A stretch of DNA of 64,000 nt from Eonycteris spelaea (taxonomy: Eukaryota; Chordata; Mammalia; Chiroptera; Pteropodidae): NCBI GenBank assembly GCA_003508835.1, contig PUFA01000211.1:1674001-1738000 (forward strand). The letters run 5' to 3'. Positions 10,600 through 20,993 of this stretch are shown piece by piece. Each line of letters begins with the position of its first letter. Position 1 is the stretch's first letter. The notes under the pieces are model-generated. The model made no database searches, was not told where the DNA came from, and was given only the letters and a program-made list of their open reading frames with translations. The position numbers and the translations under genes were made by a program.

Positions 10600-13578
10600 T
10601 TTTTTGAGAAAATTTAATATTTTCTATTTTCAATTATAGTTGGCATACAATATTACGTTAGTTTCAGCTGTACAACTAGTGATTAGACATCTATATATCT
10701 CACAAAGTGATCACCCCATGGGTAAATCTAGTACCCATCTGACACTCTACATAGTTATTACAATATATTGACTATATTCCTTATGCTATCCTTTATACCT
10801 CCGTGACCATTTTGTAACTACCATTTTGTACTTTTAATCCCTTCCCCATTTTTCACTAACTCTCCCACCCCTCCTCCATCTGGTAACCCTCAAAATGTTC
10901 TCTGTATCTATGATTTTGTTTAATTTTTTATATGTGTGTCATTTCTTTTGTTCTTTAGATTCCACACGTATTGAAATCATACGAACTTTGTCTTTCTCTG
11001 ACTTACTCCACTCAGCACAATGCCCTCTAGGTCCATCATGAAATATTTTTTTTCCATCCTTTACTTTTTGTTTGTCTGTTTTTTTAATCTGAAGTGAGTC
11101 TCCTGTAGGCAGCCTACATAAGGGTCTTGTTTTCTTATCCATTCAGCCATCCTATCTTTTGATTGGAGCATTTAATTCTTTTTCATTTGAAGTAGCTGTT
11201 AATAGATATGTAGTTATTGCCATTTTTATTCATATTTTTGATACGTATTTTTTTCTTCTTCTTAAATCCCACCAACATTTCCTGTAATACTGGCTTAGTG
11301 ATGATGAACTCTTTTAGCTTTTCCATGTCTGAGAAACTCTTTTCTTGGCCTTAGATTCTAAGTGATAGCTTTGCTAGGTATATAGTCTTGGTTGTAGGTC
11401 CTTGCTTTCATCACTTTGAATATTTTGTGCCAAGGCCTCCTGGCTGAAAATTTTCTGTTGAGAAATAGGCTGACAGACAGTCTTAAGGAAGCTCCCTTGT
11501 AGGTAACTAATTGTTTTTCTCTTGCTGCTTTTGATTCTCTTTTTGTCTTCAACCTTTAGCATTTTAATTATGATGTGCCTTGGTGCCTCTTTAGGTTCAT
11601 CTTGTTTTGGGACTCTCTGAACTTCCTGGGGTTGTATGTTTATTTCCTTCACCAGGTTAGGGAAGTTTTCTGAAATTATTTCTTCAAATAGATTTTCAAT
11701 TTTTTGCTCTCTTTTCCTTCTGGTACCCTTATGATGTGAATTGTTACACTTTATATTGTCCAGAGGCCCCTTAAACTATCATTTTGGGGGATTTTTGTTG
11801 TTGTTGTTGCTGTTCTGATTGAGTGTCTTTTGCTGCTACCTGATCCTCTAAATCACTGATTTGATCCTCCACTTCATCACTCTGTCAATTCCCTTTAATG
11901 TACTCTTCATCTCAGATATTGTATTTTTATTTCTTACTGGTTCCCTTTTATGTTTTCCATCTCCATTTTCATGTCTTCTATCTCTTCATTAAAGTTCTTG
12001 CTGAGCTCATCTACTCTTCCCCTAAGTTTCTTTTGCATCCTTATAAACAAATGAATCTGTTTGAATGCTTGACTCCACTTTATTTAGTTCTTCTGGAGCA
12101 TTGTTTGTTCTTTCATGTGGGACATCTTCCTTTGTCTCCTTATTTTGGCTGACCCCCCATGTTTATTTCTATGTATTAGGTAGGTCTCCTAAGTCTCCCA
12201 GTCTTAGTAGAGTGACTTTATATAGTAGATGTCCTTTGGGGCTCAGTGGCACAGTGTTCCCTGGTCAGTTGAGAGAGGTTCTTAAGGTGTGTCCTGTGTG
12301 TGATTGTATGTACCCTCCTGATGTAGCTGAGCCTTGGTTGCTGTTTTGCACTTTGATGGGAGAAATTGACCCTTAGGCTGATTGGTTGTGAGAACTGGCC
12401 AGTGAAGGTATTGACCGTATGGAGCAGGATTCACTTTAGCAGGGCTCTGGTGCCTTCCCGGTCTGCCCTTCATGTGTGTCCTCAGATGAAGCCCTGGAGG
12501 GTGCTCCAGCTCCAGTGCTGGTCAAAGCAGGCCACTGGGTGGTGCCAGCCTAAGGGCCTTCTAGGAGGGGTCCAGCTGTCAGCCACGTTCAGCCACAGCC
12601 TGTGCACTTTCCAGGACCACCGAATAAAGTCACCAAACAATCTGCAGATGACTACTACCTGTGCTGGGCTTAAAGGTGCCTCAAGAGGCCAATGCAGAAA
12701 ACAAGGCCAGCTGCCACTAGTGCTCAGCTTGGTGCTGCTCGGTAAGAGGTACAGGGAATGCCTAGGCCAGATATTGCTTCTTTGGGTCTTGTGAGTTTTT
12801 GAGAGATTTTAGGAAAGTCCGCAGCATATGCTGAGCAGGCTATTTGTATGGAATAAACCATACAAATAGTTGGGAGAGGCGGAGTCTCAGGGAATCACCT
12901 TGGTGGAGCAACCTGTGTTATTCAGGTTGGTGGAGACTCAGGTATGCGTCTGCACACTGGGAGCGGGTAGGGCTCAACAAAAGAACAATTGATACTGCCA
13001 GCACTTCTGTGTGAAAAAAAAGCGCCACCCTCCAGTCCTCACCCTGAAGCCTGACAACACAGTGTCTCCCTGTCTGTCCCTGGTGCTCCTCAAGCAGCTG
13101 CCCCAGTGCTGGAATTCAGAGCGAGCAAGTCCGTCAGTGAGTAAGTCTGGGCATGGGCCCTTTAAGAGGAGCGTCTGGGATCCCCGCAGCCCTCCATCTC
13201 ACTCAGCCACAATCTCCGCTGTTTTTTCACAGCCAGAGGTTGTGGGGATTTCTCTTCCTGGCACTGGAACACTGGGCTAGGTTGCCTAGTGTGGGCTGGA
13301 CCCCACTCTCAGAGCGGGGAGGGGTCTCTGCAGCCAAGGTAACCTTCCAGCTCTTGGATCCCAGCACATGGTTGTGGGACCCTTTGTTTAGCATCTCTGC
13401 CCCTCCTACCAGCCTCTTTTTATGTATGTCCCCAGTTGTAGGACTTCTATTCAGCTAGACTCAGGTGACTTCCAGTTATGGTTGCTCTGCAGTTTTGTTG
13501 TAATTTTGGTGTTAGAGGGGGCCAGCACAGCATCTAGCTTCTATGCTATCTTGGCCAGTCTTCCTGAATCAATCTTTT
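10600..13578 (-). mobile_element. Complete HAL1-like (half-L1) element
   Basis: Read on the minus strand, the element starts near 13566 with an L1-type 5' end (GGAAGACTGGCCAAGATAGC) and about 1.4 kb of 5' UTR. A decayed ORF1 follows at about 12070-11230: a coiled-coil segment (MQKKLRGRVDELSKNFNEEI) and a carboxyl domain (KAAREKQLVTYKGASLRLS, IFKVMKARTYNQ). Next comes only the start of ORF2 (LNAPIKR, then KKTRPLCRLPTGDS and VKDGKKIFHD, about 11165-11045). It then passes directly into the L1 3' UTR (about 11040-10605) and a short A-tail. AATCATTCTTTT (10591-10602) and AATCAATCTTTT (13567-13578) flank it as a target-site duplication. Nearly all of ORF2 is absent, the hallmark of HAL1. All frames are broken, so it is now inactive. 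Confidence 0.75.
12840..12869. repeat. 12-bp perfect hairpin in the half-L1 5' UTR
   Basis: CTATTTGTATGG and CCATACAAATAG face each other across the 6-base spacer AATAAA. Probably a local template-switch product. Confidence 0.8.
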
Positions 13579-14287
13579 CGATGTCAGTATTTTAGTAAAG
13601 CTTAAAAAAAAAAAAAAAAGCTAACTATAAACTCAGTATTCTATGGCTGGCTTTTTTTGCAGTTTTTATTTTAATATAATACCTAGAGTTATTACTCCTA
13701 AAATAAAAGATCACCATTAGATGAAAATTCTATGGACTACATCTGGGGTAAATTTTGTTCAATAGACATAGTTTTGCTTCCTTTTTTTGTTAGAATAATA
13801 ATAAAAAACCACAATAGCTGAAGTGGAAGCCTTTTTAAGTAACTATGTTCTTTAAGTGTTTTCTTTTATCTAATTCTGGGTCAATAAACATTTCACTATA
13901 ATTTCAGTTTGAGTTGAATAGTCTCCATTTCAGAAATCATAATTGCATATACAATGTATTCATAGGCAAATAAATATAATAATTAGCCAACTTTAACCTA
14001 CTGGCCATTCATAACTCATTAGCTATATGTAGTTATAATGATCTCATTACCTGTGCATGCACAAAGAGATGCCCAGTTAATTTTTAATCAATACTTAAAC
14101 AATTTATATAGTTGTATACATTAGAGCATATTTGGAAATTAACATATTTCTGTTTCAGATAGATAGACATATGCCATTGGGGAACTAAACATTAACCAGT
14201 CTGAGTAAGGTTACTTATTCATTATCATTATAATAGCATTTTATTTCTAGTCAACAAGTCATTCATTATTAAATCATTTTTTTTAAG

Positions 14288-15500
14288 GGATTTAAAAAAT
14301 CTTCATTGGAAACTGGCCTTAACATAACAATAATCCCATAAGGCTCTCACTCTGAACCACTCCTTAAAAAGTGCTTTGGTTGATAAACAAAGTTGTTTCT
14401 TATCCTGGACTGCAGATGCCATTAGGTCTCTCCTGGCCCTATGCTGACGGAGACTTTAATGACAGAAATGAACTCGTATTAATTTATGTTCAACTATAGA
14501 ACACAACAGTGGTGAAGCTGTAATCTGCTCCAAATTGGAATTCAAAATATGGAATAAGCATTGTAGAAGAAAATTTGACAGATGAAAGTGATTTATCAGA
14601 AAATGAAAAAGCGAATGATACTTTGCTCAGCTATTTTAAAAAAGATGGACCTAAACTTAAAGCCAGAAACAATAGAAAATGTTGAAGAGTCTTTCACAGA
14701 GGAACCAAGTGAAGTATTTCCATATCCTGATTTTCTCCCTCCTCCTTTCAATACTCTGGACTTGCACAAATTAGCCCTCTCAAAATCTGAAACTTGGAAA
14801 GGAACCGTGGAAATCTCCGGAAAGCTGTATTGAACATTTGATAATTCGTTTACTGGAAATGGAACGATTACAACATACAACTATACAAAAGAAAGGCCAA
14901 AGACTACAAACCACTTTCTGCACTCCAGCAGTTACCGATCGACCCTCTTCCTCCAAAACTGTGTCCAAAATGAGACAGCCAAAACTTTCTGATCTGTGAG
15001 TCTTCAGCCAACTTGTGTAGATAAAGTAAAGAAAAAAAGAAAACTAATTCTGGTTCTTGCAAGCTTGAACAAAATGCTTCAAAATGGAATTGGAGCAATG
15101 CTGGCAAATATAAATGGAATTCTAGACCACCATCTCTAAAAAGTTCATCCCAACAAAACAATTGACGGCAACTTATGATGACTTTAAGAATCCCAAAATC
15201 TCCATTTTAAATCCATGCCAAGAATTCTCAACCAAACCTACTGCTGCCCAAACAACTCAATCACTGGTTAAAGTGGCCTCAACAAGATCTTGTCTGCCTT
15301 CAAAGTCTCCAATACCAGTTTCACCCATACCTCTGTCTTTTCCTGAAAATCAGAGGGAAGAAATTAAGGCACCAAGGACCAAAAAGAAACTTTACCGAAA
15401 AAACATAGTATTGAACAGACCATTCTATATGCAAAAGCTAAACTGTTTATCACCTTCATTTATAGCTAAAGATACGTGCTCACCCCTTGAGCAAAAGTAA
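14288..15500 (+). pseudogene. FAM217A: FAM217A remnant last exon, multiply broken
   Basis: Follows T8-AAG. Recognisable blocks in changing frames: FKKSSLETG, PIRLSL, SALVDKQ, YPGLQMPLGLSWPYADGDF, APNWNSKYG, EENLTDESDLSENEKAND, DLNLKPETIENVEESF, EVFPYPDFLPPPFNTLDL, IEHLIIRLLEMERLQHTT, TPAVTDRPSSSKT, SCKLEQNAS, NAGKYKWNSRP, PVSPIPLSFPENQ, KKKLYRKNIVLNRPF and KLNCLSP. The final 112 codons are open and end at the conserved terminus SPLEQK. Stops occur in frame around 14499, 14518 and 14997. Ends with a stop at 15498-15500. Confidence 0.9.
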
Positions 15501-15583
15501 CTTTTTCATACATCTCAATGTAGGCAAATCTATTCCAAGAAACCCAGCTAAAATATAGTTCATCATTCCGAAATGCAGGTATT

Positions 15584-15585
<2 letters not shown>

Positions 15586-15623
<38 letters not shown>

Positions 15624-15629
15624 CACACA
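15586..15629 (+). repeat. (CA)n microsatellite
   Basis: An uninterrupted run of CA dinucleotides followed by one slippage irregularity. It lies in the FAM217A remnant's 3' UTR. Confidence 0.95.
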
Positions 15630-15821
15630 AATTACTTGAAGTGATGTGGAGTGGAACTTATGGAAATCACTGCTGAGATATCTATATATCAATCTAAGGG
15701 CTTCCATGCTGACATATTTGACAATCTTTTGCATGTTGTGTTTCAAAATGTTTCACTTAGTAAAACTGTTCTTTTCAAAAGATTGTTCTTTGTGATTGTT
15801 TTCCAATATAATTCCATCATC

Positions 15822-15827
15822 AATAAA
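15822..15827 (+). terminator. FAM217A: Probable FAM217A poly(A) signal
   Basis: AATAAA about 320 bases after the old stop codon, followed by AT-rich and T-rich sequence. Position is typical, but usage is not shown. Confidence 0.45.
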
Positions 15828-18800
15828 TGGTATAATTGACATTGCTGCTATTTTCTTGTGTTCTATTATACATGAGTCAGTTACCTCTGTTTTTTTGTTT
15901 TTTTTTTTTGTTTTTAGTTTTTCCTACTCTGTTACCTTTTTCATTTCCTTTCCCAACTCTACAAATCTCTTTTGTTCGTCATTTTGACTTATCCGCTGAG
16001 TATTTGGCCATTAGAAGCTAAAGTTGCTGCTTTAATTAATTTACCAGATCCTCAAAATCCTCCTATGAATCCTTAGAAACTTATCATTTTCCAGGTCCTT
16101 TGTCATTTGAAAGCAAGATCAATTTTCTCTGGGGCCTAACTATAGATTTAGGCATGGAATAACCCTCTTACTCAGATCTAATTGTTTTGATGTCCAAGGA
16201 AAAATGGGAAAAGGTCACTGTCTACAGGGCAGCCAGATCTCATGTTAATGGAATTTTTTCCCCAAGGCTTTTCATTGCTAGAAGTCTTAACCCTGGTTAG
16301 TTGAATCTCAAACTAAGCTAAAATTTAACTCATTAACTGGTGAAAAGGGAAACAGATCTGATTGACACTTAACTACACATAAGAATCAGGAAAACAAAAA
16401 AGTAGGTTCTATTGCAGGCTTACAGAAATGGAATCTTTGGGAGTAGAGCTCGAGTACTTTTAATAAAGGTGGTTATCAGATCACACTTTGAAAAACATTG
16501 TAAAGGAAAAACTGGACATAACATGCCTTGATCAGTTTGGATATTTTGGGGGATAGTGTGCTTTAGTTTTAGTGAATGGTTGGTGAATTCAAAGTTTTTT
16601 TAAAAAAAGATTTATATTAAAATATAGCTAACATACTATATTAGTTTTAAGTGTACACCATAGTTATTCAATATTTATATACCTAAAGAAGTGATCACCA
16701 TAAGTCCAGCAACCATCTGACACCAGACAAGGCTATCACAATATTATTGACTATATTCCCTATGCTGTACATTACATTCCCATGACTTTGAAATTTGGAA
16801 ATTTGAAATTCTTATTCCCCTTCACCTCCATCTTTTAAAATTTTTTCAATTAGAGTTGACATTCAGTATTTTTTAGTTTCAGGTGTATAATATAGTGTTT
16901 ATACATTTACATAATCTATGAAGTGACCTCAAAGTAGTTTTTTCTTAAACATTAAAAGAAAGCCACATGATTTAAACTTCAAACATTACTGCAAGTTAAA
17001 AACGAAAAGTAAAAGGCCCATTCCCCTACCCTACGTGTAAAGCCGGTCAATATTAGGTTTGACTTAGGGATATCTCCCACAATAAGATGGAATATTTGAC
17101 TTAGGGATGGAGGAGATGAATTAAAGAATTCAAATACATGTTGAGGAGAGCAACTGTAATTAAGTGTTCTCTATTCTATCTGTTAGTAAAAGAGTAAGGC
17201 TCAGATAACTTTCTGAGGCAGGGGTCAAAAAGAGTATGCTTAAGTTTTTAGGTTAATTTCAAGGAATTTTCTGGAACCACATCAACACAGCAATAGAAAG
17301 TTAACTGTTCAGGACCCCTTGTTATTAATAGAATTTTACCTAAATCCTGTACAATTAGTGTCATTATCCAAAGTGGTATAACATCCCTTTCACAGATTAC
17401 AAAAATTTCACTCAGTTCCAATTGGCAATAATCTTGTTTCCCCTATCAACAATCTTCATTCTCATTCTTAACAGCTCTAACTTGAGTCCTGAACCTTATT
17501 TACCAGGCCTTTGTACTCATTCTCATTTCTACTCCTTCACGTGTTGGTATTTTATCTCCTCATCCTAAGGCTATCATGATGTAACTTTTATTTGTAAAAC
17601 CTTCAGGAAGGGACATTACTGATTTGCTTACCACTTGTATCCTGAACAATCATTGCCTGGCAGGTAGTACTTTTCACTGATTGTTACGCAAGACACAGCA
17701 GTTACAAGCACTGGCTCCATAGCCAGATTGCTTGAGTAACAACTCATTTCCTACTTTTTGCAAGGCATGTGCCAGGCACCAGGTATGGAATGGAGTAATG
17801 AAGACACAAATCCAGGTTTTCAGTAAGACTACGAATGGGAGTGGGCATGCCAAGATGGGAAACAGGAGGTAGGGAGGAGCCCTTTTGGAGATAGAGGTAA
17901 TAAGGGATTAGTCTGTCAGAAATTCCATGAAATTGATTGCTGCACTAAAGAATTGCTTTGGTCCTTTTGAATGTGTGCATTTCAGGGTGGGGAGGGTGGT
18001 AACTGATAGGTGAGGGCAAATTTCTTATTGAAACAATCAGGCTACTTTAGGTGCCATTAGACATTTGGCCAAGTGTATAAGAAATATAATTTTGTTGAAA
18101 TTTTAGTTAATTTTGGCTTATTCATAAATACCCATGTTTAGCTCTCCATATTGACCTTTTCTAGCTCCTTTTTGGATCTTAAACCGAGTAGATTCTTTCT
18201 CATTGGTCTGCAGCAACAGCCTCCCAAACCGATATTCTAAATATTTTAGATTATGTAGCTCTAATCCTCTGCCAGCCCAAGTAGAAAAACTACAATCAGG
18301 GCCCTTTATAAGACTATCCAAAGACACTGCAATTTGACCCATTTCTTATAAAATCAAGATTCAACTAAACTAGGATCTACTGTCTCTCGGTGGTGTAGTT
18401 CCAGCTAAGTGGAGCATATTCTACACAGCCAGACACTCTGACCTTCCATTCTCCAATCCTGCTTTCCATATGCCAAAGATTCACATGACCCAACTGTCCC
18501 TCCTAAGTATTCAGTTTAAAAGCTTAAGAAATTTCAGATGAAAGAAAAAGTCAATAGAAATTTCTTTAAGAAGTCAGGCCACCCCATCTGCATTCAACCA
18601 ATTTAAATCATTAGAGAAAAGGGAGTTATCTCATTGCTTGTTATGCATCTATTACCAGGAAAACCAAATCAGAAATACATGTAAGAACACAACACCCTTT
18701 GGTGTGTGTTCTGCACTTGGTTGCTTAGAAAATGATTTGATGTTTGAAAGGATGATCATACTAAATTGGCTATTTCCAAGCTGGAGTTTCAGTGAAAGGG

Positions 18801-19074
18801 CAGATTCTGCCAAATAGTTTGTAAACTTCCCTCCATAGCTTTCCCTTCACTGAGATTCACACAGCACATAAGATGTCTTCTAAGAACTTTTAGGGTAAAT
18901 ATTTAACTTTAATCTCACCCAGCAGTTCCCAATCATATTTTAGCACAGAATACTTTTCAAAGCACACTTGTGAACATTATCAGTGAAATAGCATGTAAGA
19001 AAAATCAGGTAAGAAATGGTATCTTTAAAATGTAAAACACCAAACTCAAGCAAAAGAAAAATCAAGAGACAATA
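15828..19074. other. Spacer between the convergent genes
   Basis: No coding exon seen. It contains a MER5-like piece around 16350-16500 (ends CACACTTTGAAAAACATTG) and two minus-strand L1 3' UTR fragments around 16595-16935. A degraded MIR-like piece lies near 17690-17745. The 74-codon minus frame at 18118-18342 has no recognised relative. Confidence 0.55.
16595..16935 (-). mobile_element. Two L1 3'-end fragments
   Basis: The L1 3' UTR motif occurs twice in a row: once as ATATTAGTTTTAAGTGTACA with GAAGTGATCACCATAAGTCC, and again as CAATTAGAGTTGACATTCAG with TTTAGTTTCAGGTGTATAAT. Related sequence ends the elements at 10600 and 59905. Confidence 0.75.
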
Positions 19075-19092
19075 TAGTAACAAGATGCATAT

Positions 19093-19098
19093 TTTATT
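19093..19098 (-). terminator. PRPF4B: Candidate distal PRPF4B poly(A) signal
   Basis: AATAAA on the minus strand, located where the repeat-free 3' UTR-like region gives way to the spacer. Cleavage would fall near 19075. Not proven. Confidence 0.35.
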
Positions 19099-20953
19099 GT
19101 TTTTCCAATAAGTTGATTAGGAACATTACTACTAAAATGCAAGTTACAACAAATAATACCACAATTAGAATACAGAGTATTTTCAGATTTCAGCTCCATA
19201 TCTTGATCACTAAATGGAAATATTCTTCAGAACAGTCCCTTACCCTACACATAGAAGGAAAAGAAAAATTAAAGGTGCCATGCTATCAAAATAACTGGAA
19301 AACATTTTTAAACTCAATTGTTTTATTATTGACATGTGAAAAACAGATGAATTTATAGTGAATATTTATTTCTATAAGGAAGACATTTCATCTAGGAGAA
19401 GAATAAAATTAATGTTGAATATATGCTTGAAGTAGGATACTAAGAAGAAAGAAATACTTTAGGAAGCCCAATTTCTAATGTCTTTATAATTGAACATTTC
19501 TGGCTTTTTTTCTTATCTCCAACATTTAAAAGGGCATTCCTTAATTGTTTGGCCTAAATTCAGATATGATTCCTTTGTTTCATTTCAGAGATTTTAATTC
19601 TACCTAGCCAGCTACAATTCTGTTACAAAATGATGACAGATGATAAAGTCCAAGTATAAGGAATGCATATACCATACATATCTAACATTACATTTCACTG
19701 CCTCTACAACATACCATGAAACATTATACAAATTCTTTGTATTGTAAAAATGTCCTGAGTATTTTAGTTAGGAAAAAAAAAGTGATAATTATAATGGCAA
19801 AAAGTAAAAATTAGTTTAAAATGCAAAATTATTTTGAGAGAAAGAAATACAGTGGAACGAGACAGGCACTGGAGAATAAAAAAACAGGATATCAGTAACA
19901 GTTTAGGAGTGAATACAAATACTGGGAGCATCTTAAATTTTATGACAAGATGCTCCATCCTTTCAAAGCCTCAAAATTCTAACCTAATTTCTGATAACCT
20001 TCAAGAATAAGGTCTATCTAGAACAGTGCCTAAAATGTATATGCTTTCTAAAATCTCAGCTATTCTCTTCAACTTAGAATTATGACATCTTTGAGAGCTA
20101 TGTCCTAAGACTATGAATCCTGAAGTCTGACAATCACTTGATATCATTTTTGCCAAAGTGTAATAAAGCAAAAACTTCATGAGAAATATTGTATTTGAAA
20201 ACTACATAGCTACTCTGAAATATGAATGCAGGTTTTTAAAGAATTATTTGCTAAATGGCCTAAACCTCACAGAGGTCTTGCAGAGTTCCAAATTTCTGCC
20301 TCAGCAAAATTACATATTCTAATAGCATCATATATATATGATTGCTTACAAGGTTCCTGTCAAATAGATCAATGTAGGAATGCTTAATTTGGGAATATTA
20401 AGGATCTACAGTATATTACCTCTCATTTCTCATAATAAAAACTGACGATGACTCTAAATATTTTGTCTACTTTAAGACCATAACTACAACATGTGATAAA
20501 AAGTTACTAAGGGGCAAGTTGGAGAATAGAATATTTTAGGAGTTGAAGTGTTCTTTAAAATTACAGTTTCTATTCTTTTGCATCTGCCAAGGAGATAAGA
20601 TACCAAAAGACTACTTTTTGATGTATGCTATTCTGGTGTTTGCTGTTTCCCTAATAACCTTTAGGAACTGATTTTGAAAACCACATGTTACATGTGGACT
20701 CTCACCATCCAAGAGTCTTTTACATCACTCAATTTGACAAATTATTTTTCTTTTAGGGGGAGGAAAAAAGTGGGAGAGGCAGGAAGCATGATAAAAAAAG
20801 CTCTTTACAAATGAACACTATAATAGTACTACTATTCCAAGTACCAAACATTAATGAAATCCAAATCATAATGCTGAAAACTAAAAAATTAGACAAAAAT
20901 TAAATGGAGGATTCTTTTTTTTTTTTAATCTTTTATAGGACAGAAACCTTAGA

Positions 20954-20993
20954 TCATGTCTTCTGGTTGTCATCATCTTCCACTGAGCTGCAC
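20954..20993 (-). other. Exon-like segment in the PRPF4B 3' region
   Basis: On the minus strand a good acceptor (TTTGTGTTTTAG) is followed by a short acidic tail CSSVEDDDNQKT and a stop at 20956-20954. It looks like a terminal coding exon, but I cannot assign it. The annotated PRPF4B protein end (QEKI) lies 2.5 kb earlier. Confidence 0.2.

Larger units (their letters stand above)
7789..15827 (+). pseudogene. FAM217A: FAM217A, apparently a unitary pseudogene
   Basis: Five exons of the FAM217A coding region can be recognised in order: 7789-7873, 8041-8054, 8702-8776, 8871-8937 and 14288-15500. Conserved peptides include DSEAPVPENKNLP, LEIPVEQLMLE, FPYPDFLPPPF, TIQKKGQRLQTTFCTPAV and the carboxyl end SPLEQK. 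Introns and splice sites are still present, so this is the original locus, not a retrocopy. It converges on PRPF4B, as in human 6p25. The last two exons carry repeated single-base shifts (near 8885, 14290, 14340, 14385, 14500, 14640, 14815, 14990, 15035 and 15155) and in-frame stops. The amino-terminal exon(s) were not found. The gene's molecular role is poorly known and its expression is mainly in testis. Loss of function is inferred from the reading frame only. Confidence 0.88.

Noticed and set aside
11898..13458. Plus-strand frames of 84-142 codons
   Set aside because: They run antisense through the 5' UTR and ORF1 of the half-L1 element and are not genes.
14500..15500. Processed pseudogene interpretation of the FAM217A block
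   Set aside because: Upstream exons with introns, splice sites and conserved synteny to PRPF4B show it is the original locus.
15586..15629. Possible CRISPR-like or satellite array
   Set aside because: It is a plain CA microsatellite. No spaced direct repeats of array type are present anywhere in the window.
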